A stretch of DNA of 35,377 bases. Origin: Dehalococcoidales bacterium (GTDB lineage Bacteria > Chloroflexota > Dehalococcoidia > Dehalococcoidales > JAFGLR01). Below, one piece after another: positions 1 through 7,882 of the stretch; position 1 is the stretch's first letter; the number at the start of each line of letters is the position of its first letter. The translations under genes and the position numbers were made by a program. Below the pieces are notes generated by a model, which did no database searches, had not been told where the DNA came from, and saw only the letters and a list, made by a program, of their open reading frames with translations. The stretch is from the NCBI GenBank assembly GCA_016927955.1, contig JAFGLR010000024.1, positions 1 to 35,377 of the forward strand, given 5' to 3'.

Positions 1-21
1 AAATGATTTCCCTTTCGGCAT

Positions 22-78
22 AAAAAAATACACCCCCAAAGTTTTTTCAGTATATCATACTGTCCAACTTTAGGGGTG
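22..78 (-). terminator. Intrinsic terminator after the CoA-transferase operon
   Basis: Read on the minus strand, CACCCCTAAAGTT (78-66) pairs with AACTTTGGGGGTG (43-31) with one mismatch. It is followed directly by TATTTTTTTAT. The loop contains a further CAGTAT/ATACTG stem. A stem followed by a T-run, about 45 bp beyond the stop codon of the CoA-transferase B gene, fits a Rho-independent terminator for that operon. Confidence 0.7.
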
Positions 79-122
79 CAGTTCATAATAATACCCCTCT
101 TTTTTATTAGGAATTCCGCATA

Positions 123-899
123 TTATTTACTGAGTACAATAGCGGCCGGGTCTATTTCAGTGCGTAATATCATTAGCTCTTCGTCAGTTGGTTCCGGACT
201 CTGAGGAACATTATCCGGAATAATGATATCGAAACTGGAATTTTCCTTTATTTGAGCTACGGTAACGCCCGGATGTATAGATAAGAGCTTCAATTTCTTT
301 GTCTCATCATCAAATCCGTATACACCTAGCTGAGTAATGACCCGATAAGGCCCGCAATCGCGTGGCAAGCCGGCCTTCTCACGGGCACCGGGACCATCCA
401 GATAACCGGGGGTCGTTAGAAAATCCACTTTCTTAACAAAGGTTCTGGCGGACTGGTTGGCGATGATTAAAATCAATTGTTTTGAGAAAGAACTTACATC
501 ATTGGCTCCACCGCTGCCCGGTAAACGAGTTTTTTGTAAATGCCAGTCACCGATTACAGTAGTGTTTATGTTACCGTAAATATCCATCTGTGCCGCACCC
601 AGGAAACCATAATCGATATAGCCGGCCTGAGCCATCGACATTACGTCGTGCATACTGGTGGCGGCGATACCTTCCCAATAAGTCCGGGATTCACCTACGG
701 AAATTGCCAGTTCCGGCATTCGCGGCCCGATTCCGCCCGCCTCGAAAACCATCACCAGATTCGGGGCATGAGTTTTTTGAGCTAACATACAGGCAATAAT
801 GGGCAAGCCGGTGCCAACAAATACGGTTTTGTTATCTTCAAGGACTTTGGACCCCATATAAGCCAGGTATTCCCTTACATTATATCTGTTCTCTGCCAT
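123..899 (-). CDS. CoA-transferase subunit B (glutaconate CoA-transferase / IpdB type)
   Basis: This is the beta subunit of a class I CoA-transferase. The family moves CoA between acyl groups through a glutamyl-CoA intermediate. The N-terminal part carries the conserved VFVGTGLP stretch and the VFEAGGIGPR motif. Glu53 sits where the catalytic glutamate of GctB-type subunits lies, and GYIDYGFLGAAQMD and GSGGAND are further family landmarks. At 258 aa the length is normal. It follows the A subunit by 21 bp and is certainly co-transcribed with it. The IpdAB ring-opening hydrolases of steroid degradation belong to the same superfamily, so the sequence alone does not decide between a true transferase and such a hydrolase. 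The retained beta-subunit Glu favours a transferase. The substrate is unknown. The thiolase/DUF35 genes next door suggest acyl-CoA breakdown or remodelling. Confidence 0.87.
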   Translation of the reverse strand: MAENRYNVREYLAYMGSKVLEDNKTVFVGTGLPIIACMLAQKTHAPNLVMVFEAGGIGPRMPELAISVGESRTYWEGIAATSMHDVMSMAQAGYIDYGFLGAAQMDIYGNINTTVIGDWHLQKTRLPGSGGANDVSSFSKQLILIIANQSARTFVKKVDFLTTPGYLDGPGAREKAGLPRDCGPYRVITQLGVYGFDDETKKLKLLSIHPGVTVAQIKENSSFDIIIPDNVPQSPEPTDEELMILRTEIDPAAIVLSK

Positions 900-920
900 A
901 TCATCTGCTCCTGTCTATAT

Positions 921-1952
921 TTAGCCTACTTTTCGCCAGGGGGCTGTCATTGGTTCCCTGAGGAATTCGCGGCGTTTTAGGTAGTTCATCTTCTTAATCC
1001 CGCCGCATAATTCCAGATACTCTTCGAAATCTTTAACACCGAAGACATATTTATCCAGGTATTGCTGAACGCCCTCTTCGGTTTTAGAAAGGCTTAACCA
1101 TTCTGAAATATGGTCTTCATCATAATAATACATGTAAGGCATTTCGCCGGGGTGTGACCCATATGGGACTTCGCAAACGGCATCGACAACAAAGTAAGGA
1201 ATAATAGTTTTCCAGGGTTCCTTGCGGATGACTTCATTATCGATAATCTCTTCTGTGGTGATTATCAACCGTCTGGCGGCACGGGACAATTCGATATCTT
1301 CGGTTGGTGCTCCATCTATCTGGCAGTTACCGTATTTATCACAGCGGGTAACGTGGATGAAAGCGCAATCAGGATATGCTGCCGGAATAAGAGTAATCGG
1401 CCGTCCGGTATAAGGGTCTTTGACGACTTTAGCCGAGCTGTATTTGCCGGTATCGGTGCCGAGCATATTACGGGAAGGAATAAATGGTAAACCCATCATG
1501 GCAGCGAGGAAACGCCATTGATAAGCGGCGTTACTTAGTTCGGAAATTACCTTGGTTTTTCCAGTCTGTACCATACGGCGTGATGCAGGGGAGAGACCCC
1601 TTAATTCATGTCCGAAAGAATAAGCCGGTTCAACCTTGGCGATACAACCACAGCCTATCAACAAATCAAGGTCATGGACTGAAGTCTTACCGGCGAGTAG
1701 CATATTTCGTCTTTTCTGTCTGATAATTTCGTAGACGACAGCCATTGAAATCCGGATATGACCGAAACCACCGCTAGCGATGTAATCGCCGTCTTTGATA
1801 TATTTAGATACCGCTTCCGCTACGGGCATCGTTTTATCAACAAGAGCCCTGGTTTTATTTTTCTGTACCCACTCTCTGGCTTCATCCGGGTCGTGCCAGC
1901 CGATAAGTTCTCCTTCACCTTCGCTTAATATTTCCATTTCCGGAACGTCCAT
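921..1952 (-). CDS. CoA-transferase subunit A (glutaconate CoA-transferase alpha type)
   Basis: This is the alpha subunit partner of the downstream B subunit. Family features include DGDYIASGGFGHIRISMAVVYEI near residue 55, the GCGCIAKVEPAYSFGHELRGLSP stretch, and the FIHVTRCDKYGNCQIDG segment followed by a REC-like tail. At 343 aa it is slightly longer than typical GctA (about 320) because of an N-terminal extension (EGELIGWHDPDEAREWV) seen in many anaerobe homologues. The start is ATG, preceded by AGGAGGC. A candidate promoter (TTGAAT-18 bp-TAGAAT) lies upstream, and a perfect palindrome sits just beyond its -35 box. It is the first gene of a two-gene minus-strand operon. The acyl substrate is not deducible. 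Confidence 0.87.
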   Translation of the reverse strand: MDVPEMEILSEGEGELIGWHDPDEAREWVQKNKTRALVDKTMPVAEAVSKYIKDGDYIASGGFGHIRISMAVVYEIIRQKRRNMLLAGKTSVHDLDLLIGCGCIAKVEPAYSFGHELRGLSPASRRMVQTGKTKVISELSNAAYQWRFLAAMMGLPFIPSRNMLGTDTGKYSSAKVVKDPYTGRPITLIPAAYPDCAFIHVTRCDKYGNCQIDGAPTEDIELSRAARRLIITTEEIIDNEVIRKEPWKTIIPYFVVDAVCEVPYGSHPGEMPYMYYYDEDHISEWLSLSKTEEGVQQYLDKYVFGVKDFEEYLELCGGIKKMNYLKRREFLREPMTAPWRKVG

Positions 1953-1998
1953 AAAAGCCTCCTGATTAATCGGTGTTTACAATTAAAATATCGTTATT

Positions 1999-2028
1999 AT
2001 TCTAACATCGTTTACGCTGGCTATTCAA
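1999..2028 (-). promoter_or_regulatory. Candidate sigma-70 promoter of the CoA-transferase operon
   Basis: On the minus strand TTGAAT (2028-2023) and TAGAAT (2004-1999) are separated by 18 bp, about 45 bp upstream of the subunit A start codon. The hexamers are moderate matches to the consensus. The call rests on spacing and position only. Confidence 0.4.
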
Positions 2029-2042
2029 AAGCACACTTTAGC

Positions 2043-2076
2043 GTAGAATATGTGATTATATAATCACATATTCTAC
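2043..2076. promoter_or_regulatory. Perfect 34-bp palindrome, probable operator
   Basis: GTAGAATATGTGATTATA is followed immediately by its exact reverse complement, giving a 34-bp palindrome with no loop. The core TGTGAT-N6-ATCACA resembles CRP/FNR-family half-sites, but the spacing (TGTGA-N8-TCACA) does not match classical CRP (N6), nor FNR (N4 in TTGAT-N4-ATCAA). It lies in the divergent region, centred about 67 bp upstream of the predicted CoA-transferase transcription start and about 275 bp before the DUF35 gene. A dimeric regulator is likely, but its family cannot be named. Confidence 0.6.
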
Positions 2077-2273
2077 ATATAATTTTGCACTCTGGTGAAC
2101 TCGGATATTATACTTAGGATAGGTTTCGGCATGGTTATAAAAGAATTATGAAATACATTAATTATTGATAAAGCCCCCTGTTTTTTAATTTGCCGGAAAT
2201 CGGCAACTTGCGAATATCGTAACCTTTGATAATTTTATAATTGCATTTAGTTCTATTAAATAACTATAATATT

Positions 2274-2305
2274 TACCACTACATTATTTTTATATAATAG
2301 TGGTA
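2274..2305. promoter_or_regulatory. Inverted repeat over the -10 box of the DUF35-thiolase operon
   Basis: TACCACTA (2274-2281) and TAGTGGTA (2298-2305) form 8-bp perfect arms 16 bp apart. Imperfect ATTAT/ATAAT pairing extends the symmetry inward. The right half overlaps TATAAT (2293-2298), which is well placed as the -10 box about 37 bp ahead of the DUF35 start. This geometry suits a repressor site that blocks polymerase. Confidence 0.45.
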
Positions 2306-2334
2306 TATAAAGTTGATTGGAGGCTTGTTTCTTC

Positions 2335-2772
2335 ATGCCCGGAGTAAAAAGCCCGGAAACAAAACAAATTCCTGTCCGAGAACATTTATTTACTCTGCCT
2401 GAATTGTCTGGTGAGTCTCCCAAACTAATTGGTATTAAATGTAACAAATGCGGCGAAGTAGTCTTTCCCCGTAAAACCATTTGTCCTAATTGTTGTTCCA
2501 ATGACGTTAAAGAAATGTTAATCGGGCCCCAGGGTAAACTCTACAGTTACACGGTTATTTATCAGCCGGCTCCCATCGGTTATAAAGGGCCGGTACCTTA
2601 CAGTATTGTTAAAGTTGAGATGCCGGAGGGACTGAGAATTACCGGTCATGCTACGGTTAATAGCCCTGCCGAACTTAAAATCGGTATGAAAATGGAACTT
2701 ATCATCGATAAAATGTTTTCCGATACTAATGGCAATGATATTATTGGTTTTAAATTCAAACCTGTAAAGTAG
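2335..2772 (+). CDS. Zn-ribbon OB-fold (DUF35) acyl-CoA-associated protein
   Basis: This is a DUF35-family protein, 145 aa from the chosen start. It has an N-terminal helix, a rubredoxin-like zinc ribbon (CNKCGEVVFPRKTICPNC) and a C-terminal OB fold (GKLYSYTVIYQPAPIGYKGPVPYSIVKVEMPEG). Family members act as partners of thiolase-like enzymes, shuttling or gating acyl-CoA, and the gene directly downstream is such an enzyme. The ORF track begins at a TTG (2317), but that codon overlaps the GGAGG ribosome-binding site at 2319-2323. The ATG at 2335 lies 11 nt after that site and is the better start. The minus-strand ORF at 2256-2501 is a shadow. Family assignment is firm; the acyl substrate is unknown. 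Confidence 0.85.
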   Translation: MPGVKSPETKQIPVREHLFTLPELSGESPKLIGIKCNKCGEVVFPRKTICPNCCSNDVKEMLIGPQGKLYSYTVIYQPAPIGYKGPVPYSIVKVEMPEGLRITGHATVNSPAELKIGMKMELIIDKMFSDTNGNDIIGFKFKPVK

Positions 2773-2819
2773 TTAATGGAAAACGATAAATCATTTCATT
2801 TTTTTAAAAGGAATATTTT

Positions 2820-3974
2820 GTGACTGAAGCAACTATAGTCGGCGTAGGCATGCATAAATTTGGGAGGTTTCCCTACGAAACTATCGAAGAAATAGGTCAG
2901 GATGCCATAATCAAAGCTCTCCATGACGCCGGTAATATCGATTTCAAAAAGATACAAATTGCCTTCTGCGGAAGTATGCACGGCGGTACAGCTATCGGGA
3001 ACCGCATTCTCTCTCGTGTGGGTTTAACCGGTATTCCCTGCGTCAATGTCGAGAATGCTTGTTCGAGCGGTGGGGCAGTTATTAAGCTGGCTGTCCAGGC
3101 TATCCTTTCCGGTGAATATGATACTGTACTGGTATTCGGTATCGAGAAACCCGGCCGGGGATTTCTACCTCTTAATTCATATCCGATGTGGGAACATCTA
3201 AGCGGATTAGGTATGCCGCCGGTACAACTCGCTCTCCGGGCGACCCGTTACATGTACGAATATGGTGCTACAATAGAAGATTTTGCTAAAGTTGTGGTGA
3301 AAAGCCGGAATAACGCTGCTTTGAATCCTAATGCGATGTATCATAAGCGGTTAACTATTGATGAAGTAATCAAAGACCGTCCTGTAAGTTATCCGCTGAC
3401 TATTTCTATGCTGGCACCGCCCTGCGAAGGGGCGGCTGCTGCTATCATCACCAGTAAAAATATTGCCCGACAATTTAACGCTCAACCGATTAATATTGCG
3501 GCTGCCGTTACCGGTGTGGCACAGTATGGTACGGTATTCTGCGGTATGAGCGCCGGTTTTGAGACTGACAGCACTAAAATTAAAAACCCTGAGGTAACTA
3601 CCGTACTCTCCGCTTTAGCCTATGAGAAGGCCGGTATCAGCCCTAAAGACCTTGACCTGATTGAATTGAATGATAATACGGCTGCTTCTGAGTTGATGTT
3701 CTTGGAAGAAATGGGTATTTGCGGACCCGGTGAAGCTATTAAACTCGTCGCAGATAATAATACAAATATTGATGGTGATATTCCTGTAAATCCCAGCGGC
3801 GGTCTGCTTTCGTTAGGTGAACCGGTCGGTGCGACAGGAGTGGCTCAAGCGGCTGAAATAGTATGGCAATTACGCGGTCAGGCCGGCCAACGCCAGGTAA
3901 AAGACGCTAAAATCGGATTATGTGAAACCGCCGGCGCGGGCGGAAATTGTGCTGTTGTCATCCTGAAACGATAA
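2820..3974 (+). CDS. Thiolase-like (SCP-x/lipid-transfer type) enzyme with altered active site
   Basis: This 384-aa member of the thiolase superfamily follows the DUF35 gene by 47 bp. It starts with GTG after AAAAGGA. The nucleophile region VENACSSGG (Cys81) is intact, and the C-terminal CETAGAGG retains the second cysteine (Cys368). The usual GHPxGxTG motif reads LGEPVGATG, so the catalytic-base His is replaced by Glu334. The preceding family motif is ELNDN rather than NEAFA. Pairing with a DUF35 protein is typical of non-canonical thiolase-like enzymes such as acetoacetyl-CoA thiolases of archaea and the Ltp2 retro-aldolase of steroid side-chain degradation. A thiolytic, condensing or aldolase role is therefore possible. 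I would annotate it as thiolase-like rather than acetyl-CoA acetyltransferase. Confidence 0.85.
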   Translation: MTEATIVGVGMHKFGRFPYETIEEIGQDAIIKALHDAGNIDFKKIQIAFCGSMHGGTAIGNRILSRVGLTGIPCVNVENACSSGGAVIKLAVQAILSGEYDTVLVFGIEKPGRGFLPLNSYPMWEHLSGLGMPPVQLALRATRYMYEYGATIEDFAKVVVKSRNNAALNPNAMYHKRLTIDEVIKDRPVSYPLTISMLAPPCEGAAAAIITSKNIARQFNAQPINIAAAVTGVAQYGTVFCGMSAGFETDSTKIKNPEVTTVLSALAYEKAGISPKDLDLIELNDNTAASELMFLEEMGICGPGEAIKLVADNNTNIDGDIPVNPSGGLLSLGEPVGATGVAQAAEIVWQLRGQAGQRQVKDAKIGLCETAGAGGNCAVVILKR

Positions 3975-4235
3975 ACAAGAATATATCCCGAAGATATAAT
4001 TTTGGTAGCGCATACCGGACTAGCTTAAACTACACTAACATGCACAACATTATGTCTTTACGTATAAACTGATTTGCCCGTAGCTAAATTTCCTTGCCAT
4101 TTCATTCTCTTTAAAATGCGAATAATGAATTCCATCGAGAACTCTTTTATATTAGGCAAATAATATCACTTACTATTACTTATAAACTATTTATTATCCG
4201 TTGCTTATAGAAATTTTACGGCTTTTTAACGGTCT
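3975..4235. other. Convergent intergenic region, no gene seen
   Basis: This AT-rich region of 261 bp lies between the thiolase gene (plus) and the receiver gene (minus). I see no convincing ORF or clear terminator. Its one notable element is the 14-bp tRNA-Glu 3'-end copy at 4006-4019, listed separately. Confidence 0.6.
4006..4019. repeat. 14-bp exact copy of the tRNA-Glu 3' end (candidate att site)
   Basis: TAGCGCATACCGGA is identical, in the same orientation, to 16667-16680, which is the discriminator base, 3' acceptor strand and T-arm start of the tRNA-Glu gene. The match begins exactly at the discriminator base. No further tRNA-like sequence follows here. The copy lies on the 3' side of the tRNA, where the distal att site of a tRNA-targeting integrative element would be. 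Confidence 0.5.
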
Positions 4236-4616
4236 CTATATTTCGTTGTCAGCTTTTTGTAATGTATCGCAGATAACTTTTTCGAGTTCATCCGGGGCGA
4301 TAGGCTTAATGAGGTAGTCGATAGCTCCAAGTTTCTTCGCCTCGGCTGTGGTCTCTTCGGAGGGATAGGCGGTGATGATGATGGACTTTATCCCCGGCTT
4401 TAGCGCTTTTACCTCTTTCAAGACCTCAAGGCCGGTTTTCCCCGGCAGTCTGATATCGAGAATAACAACGCCAAAGTCCTGTTTACTCATCATTTCCTGA
4501 GCTTCCTCGCCGGTTTCAGTAGTAGTCACCTCGTAACCGGCATCCGTGAGCCAGTCCTTTATCGATTCTCTAACAATAGCTTCATCATCAACAATCAATA
4601 TTCTACTTTTAGGCAT
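4236..4616 (-). CDS. Stand-alone receiver-domain response regulator
   Basis: This is a single REC domain with no output domain. The acidic pocket is DDE (residues 10-12), the phosphoacceptor is Asp54 in ILDIRLPGKTG, and the switch lysine is Lys104 in YLIKP. The ORF track starts at 4709, inside the protease gene. The ATG at 4616 (MPKSRILIVDDE) is preceded by GGGGAGGTTCTAAA and gives a normal 126-aa CheY-like protein. It lies 23 bp after the maturation protease and is the last gene of the minus-strand block. It is clearly paralogous to the receiver of the RHH fusion protein at 15791-16270 (shared KSIIITAYPS and EVLKEVK-type runs). A phosphorelay or buffering role with the histidine kinase two genes upstream is inference. 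Confidence 0.88.
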   Translation of the reverse strand: MPKSRILIVDDEAIVRESIKDWLTDAGYEVTTTETGEEAQEMMSKQDFGVVILDIRLPGKTGLEVLKEVKALKPGIKSIIITAYPSEETTAEAKKLGAIDYLIKPIAPDELEKVICDTLQKADNEI

Positions 4617-4639
4617 TTTAGAACCTCCCCATTTTTCTT

Positions 4640-5128
4640 TCAGGGTTTTACTGTAATATTCGATGGGTCTAACCATAAACCAAGTTCCCTGGCTATCATA
4701 CTTAAGCAAACCGGTATAGCATCTGCGACTTCGGGAGTCAGTGCTTCGCTAAATGTACTCACATCCGCTGCTTCAATAGCAAAGATATCTATTTGTTGCG
4801 GTAGGTTGAGACCAAGTTGTTTCCCAAGTTGGACTATATCTACTAGACTGGCACTATGGCAGTGGGTAATATGTTCACTTGCTTTGAGTTCATCGGGTTT
4901 CAGATGATAAATATAGCCTGCTTTACCTTCCTTGGTTTGTATTGCATCGATGATGACGGCTCTATCATAGTCAAGCAGCAATTGAAGTAAATTGAGTCCT
5001 GAGGAACTGGATTCGATTATCGTAACTCCTTTATCATTAATTATATCCTGTAACTCACAGGCAATTTTTATCCCTATGCTATCATCACTGAGGATAGGAT
5101 TACCGAGACCTAGTATAAGAGTATTCAT
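4640..5128 (-). CDS. [NiFe]-hydrogenase maturation protease (HyaD/HycI family)
   Basis: This 162-aa endopeptidase of the family that removes the C-terminal tail of the hydrogenase large subunit after nickel insertion has the N-terminal signature LILGLGNPILSDDSIG, with its metal-binding acidic residue. It also has the second acidic residue in AVIIDAIQ and the HCHSASLVDIVQL histidine region. The large subunit MvhA in the same block carries a 24-residue tail after its last cysteine motif, so it is the obvious substrate. The position between the kinase and the receiver gene suggests co-expression. The Hyp nickel-insertion proteins are not in this window and must be encoded elsewhere. Confidence 0.85.
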   Translation of the reverse strand: MNTLILGLGNPILSDDSIGIKIACELQDIINDKGVTIIESSSSGLNLLQLLLDYDRAVIIDAIQTKEGKAGYIYHLKPDELKASEHITHCHSASLVDIVQLGKQLGLNLPQQIDIFAIEAADVSTFSEALTPEVADAIPVCLSMIARELGLWLDPSNITVKP

Positions 5129-5202
5129 TTCTACAGATTTTCCTTCATGCTATAGTTAGCTTTTTCCGGCTTTATCCACCTTTATATTGCTTGACAATCT
5201 GA

Positions 5203-7272
5203 CTATTTTTCGTCTATTTCGATATGCAGTGGTAGGTAAATTGTAAAAGTTGTACCATCGCCTATCTTACTTCGCACTTCTATTTTACCCTTATGGCGCT
5301 GTACTATTCCGTAGGCTATCGCGAGGCCTAAGCCTACACCCTTTACTTCCAGTTTGGTGGTAAAGAAGGGGGTAAACAACTTATTCATATTTTCCGGAGG
5401 AATTCCGATGCCAGTGTCCGAAACTTCAATCTTTATTTGGTTTGCACTTGCTGAAGAACGAAGAGTTAATTTCCCGCCTTGTGGCATTGCTTGGATGGCA
5501 TTTAAAATTAGATTGGTAAATACCTGCTGCAGTTGATCTGCGTCTGCCGTTATATCAGGTAATGCGGGGTCGAGTTCTTTTATTACCCGCACATGCTGCA
5601 ACTCCGCGGAATGAGAAGCAATGTCATAAGCCCGGTTCATAATCATATTAAGATTAGCTTGCTGGAATTTAGGCGATGACTGACGTGCGAAATCCAGTAA
5701 ATTTTTAATTAACTTAGTACTACGAATAAGTTCAAACTCCATCTTGGATAAATATTCGAGGGTAGTATTATTATCAATTTTACTTTCTTTTATTTTCTTG
5801 GCTATAAGCTGAGTATAAATAAGAACTCCGGACAGGGGATTATTTACTTCATGAGCAATAGATGCCGCCAGTTGGCCTAAAGATGTTAATTTCTCAGCCT
5901 GGATAAGCTGCTGTTGGCTGTTTTTCAACTGCTGAATTGATTCGCTGAGCTCCTGGTAAGCTTTACTCAGCTGTAATTGCATTTCTTTTTCTTTAGTTAC
6001 ATCCCTAGCAATACAAAGAAAACCAATGAGTTTCCCATCCTCTCTTATTAAGTTGGTAGTTAACATTAAAATCCATTCCGTTCCGTCTTTTCTAACCAGC
6101 CGCTGTTCATATGGTTGCTCATCTGTACTTCCATCTAATAACTTGTTTCTTATTTGACCGGCTAGTTGGAGGCTTTCCTCAGTTAAAAAAGTCCTCACAT
6201 TCATACCGATTAATTCTTCTAAACTGTAACCGCTAAGTGTCTCCGTAGCTTTATTCACCGTAGTCAAATAACCTTCCATATCGTGTACCCAGATTGCATC
6301 CTGAGCACTTTCAAATAGCTCGCGGTATCGTTGTTCTGATATACGCAGCTTCTCGGCGACCTCTATCTCCCTTTGGAATAACATCGCGTTTTCCGTCGCC
6401 GCACTAATCTGGTTGCCTATTACTGCCAATAGCTCAACTTCCTCATTATCAAAATACCGCCGGCTTTTTGACTGTACGCCTAACGTGCCTATCGGCTTCC
6501 CTTTAACACTCAGCGGAACTACAATTCTCGTCTCTTTAGATACATCCTCAACTAGCATAGGCTGCCCGGTATTGACCACTTTTTTATTGATACCAGACTC
6601 AGCCTCAACTCTAATAAGGTCTTGATAATTCCCTCCGTATGCTGCCAATGTTAGCCCTGAATTATCCCTGCCCAGCAAGTATATCCACGCGGCATCAACC
6701 CGTAATAAACCGATAATACTGCTAACAGCATTATCTAAAATCTGGCTCATTTCCTGTGATTGGGAGACTGTAGTGGAAATGCGGCTTATCGTCACCAGCT
6801 GTCTTTCTATTCTCTCGGAAGCTATAGCTTGAGATTGTAATTCTTCATGAGTCTTCTCAATAGTCGATAGTATTCTCCGTTGCTTCTCTTTTTCGCTTCT
6901 GTAGCTGTGAAACCACAGGTTTATCATCCAACCGATAAAAACTATTACAATAGTTTCAAACAAAGCGTCTGAAAAAAAATTCGAGATTAAGAAAACGCGG
7001 GGTAGCATGATGATCGTAGCAACGGCTAAACTGACTAAGCCCACCCTAATGCCGAAAAAAAAGCCGGCATAACCGATAGGCAGCAAAAGAAAAATTCTTT
7101 CTACAGCATGACGGCTTAAACCCAAAAAAGAAAACAGCGATGGTGAATCCAAGGAGAGAAGCTGCTGTGGATAATGCAGGATAACACCAACTATGAATAG
7201 TATCACTACCACCCAGAGGTGAAAATGAGGTATTGTTGCGGGTATATTTTTTATTCTATCTACGATATTCAT
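5203..7272 (-). CDS. Membrane sensor histidine kinase, 4TM-GAF-PAS-HisKA-HATPase
   Basis: This is a 689-aa hybrid-free histidine kinase. In order it has four predicted membrane helices (about 18-35, 59-76, 77-95, 105-121), a coiled linker, a GAF domain (about 165-300), a PAS domain (about 312-426) and a second coiled coil. The HisKA domain follows, with phosphoacceptor His474 in SIAHEVNNPL. The ATPase domain has N (NLILNAIQAMPQGG), G1 (SDTGIGIPPENM), F (LFTPFFTTK) and G2 (GVGLGLAIAYGIV) boxes. No receiver or output domain is present. The cognate partners are probably the stand-alone receiver downstream and the RHH-receiver protein heading the hydrogenase operon. The signal sensed is unknown; GAF and PAS domains could bind a redox cofactor or gas. 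The start has only a weak ribosome-binding site (GAGCGGG directly before ATG). Confidence 0.9.
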   Translation of the reverse strand: MNIVDRIKNIPATIPHFHLWVVVILFIVGVILHYPQQLLSLDSPSLFSFLGLSRHAVERIFLLLPIGYAGFFFGIRVGLVSLAVATIIMLPRVFLISNFFSDALFETIVIVFIGWMINLWFHSYRSEKEKQRRILSTIEKTHEELQSQAIASERIERQLVTISRISTTVSQSQEMSQILDNAVSSIIGLLRVDAAWIYLLGRDNSGLTLAAYGGNYQDLIRVEAESGINKKVVNTGQPMLVEDVSKETRIVVPLSVKGKPIGTLGVQSKSRRYFDNEEVELLAVIGNQISAATENAMLFQREIEVAEKLRISEQRYRELFESAQDAIWVHDMEGYLTTVNKATETLSGYSLEELIGMNVRTFLTEESLQLAGQIRNKLLDGSTDEQPYEQRLVRKDGTEWILMLTTNLIREDGKLIGFLCIARDVTKEKEMQLQLSKAYQELSESIQQLKNSQQQLIQAEKLTSLGQLAASIAHEVNNPLSGVLIYTQLIAKKIKESKIDNNTTLEYLSKMEFELIRSTKLIKNLLDFARQSSPKFQQANLNMIMNRAYDIASHSAELQHVRVIKELDPALPDITADADQLQQVFTNLILNAIQAMPQGGKLTLRSSASANQIKIEVSDTGIGIPPENMNKLFTPFFTTKLEVKGVGLGLAIAYGIVQRHKGKIEVRSKIGDGTTFTIYLPLHIEIDEK

Positions 7273-7423
7273 CCCGCTCTTACTTACATACTATATTATG
7301 CTGATATAATTATATATCACAAAACTGCCGAAGTGGAATCATCGCTATAAGGACTATTTCCCGTATCGGTACTAGTAGCAAATTATTAATACGTTAATAA
7401 GACGAATACCGGTAAGGACAGGA

Positions 7424-7882
7424 TCATTCGTTATCAAATGTCTTATCGAAATTGATAATATTACTGCGGTGGAACTTGTGAAACTCTACAAATTCACGCA
7501 ATTCCTTATTAAATTCCGGCACCAGTGCCCGTATAGTATTAATTTTTTTGCTTCGGCAATTCTCAAAAAGCCTTTCTATTAGCTGACTGCCTGTACCGCG
7601 GCCTTGATAGGCCGGGTCGATAATCATTCCCTGTAAAAGGCATACTTCTGTAAAAGGTATCATCAGGTACGTCAGGCGAGTCAGGATAAATCCGACAACT
7701 TTGCCATCAATTTCGGCGACTATGCTCAAATCAGCCGGGCCTCCCGGATTGGTGCTATCCATATCGGTATAGCTTAAAGAGCTCCTTCCATCACCGATTT
7801 TCCGGTCCAGTGCCAGAACGGCGTTAATGTCATTACGTGTCATCGGCCGGATTAATACTTTCTCTTTTTCACCTGTGCTCAT
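7424..7882 (-). CDS. GNAT-family N-acetyltransferase
   Basis: This 152-aa protein has one GNAT fold. The N-terminus IRPMTRNDINAVLALDRKIGDG is followed by AEIDGKVVGFILTRL and the acetyl-CoA binding motif A, IDPAYQGRGTGSQLIERL. It starts with ATG after GGGAGGTGG. It lies between MvhA (171 bp upstream) and the histidine kinase (151 bp downstream) on the same strand. The substrate is unknown. Its position inside the hydrogenase/two-component block might mean a regulatory acetylation role, but nothing in the sequence shows that. Confidence 0.85.
   Translation of the reverse strand: MSTGEKEKVLIRPMTRNDINAVLALDRKIGDGRSSLSYTDMDSTNPGGPADLSIVAEIDGKVVGFILTRLTYLMIPFTEVCLLQGMIIDPAYQGRGTGSQLIERLFENCRSKKINTIRALVPEFNKELREFVEFHKFHRSNIINFDKTFDNE

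Noticed and set aside
2190-2206. TTGCCG-GAAAT-CGGCAA mini-hairpin in the divergent region.
   Set aside because: A 6-bp stem with no T-run and not at a promoter element is within what chance would give.
2256-2501. An 81-codon minus-strand ORF overlapping the DUF35 promoter and N-terminus.
   Set aside because: It is antisense to the supported DUF35 gene, and its translation shows no recognisable domain.
7300-7320. TGATATAATTATATATCA near-palindrome ahead of the histidine kinase gene.
   Set aside because: It is composed of A/T only apart from its ends and is expected near a promoter by composition. No half-site matches the GTAC boxes.
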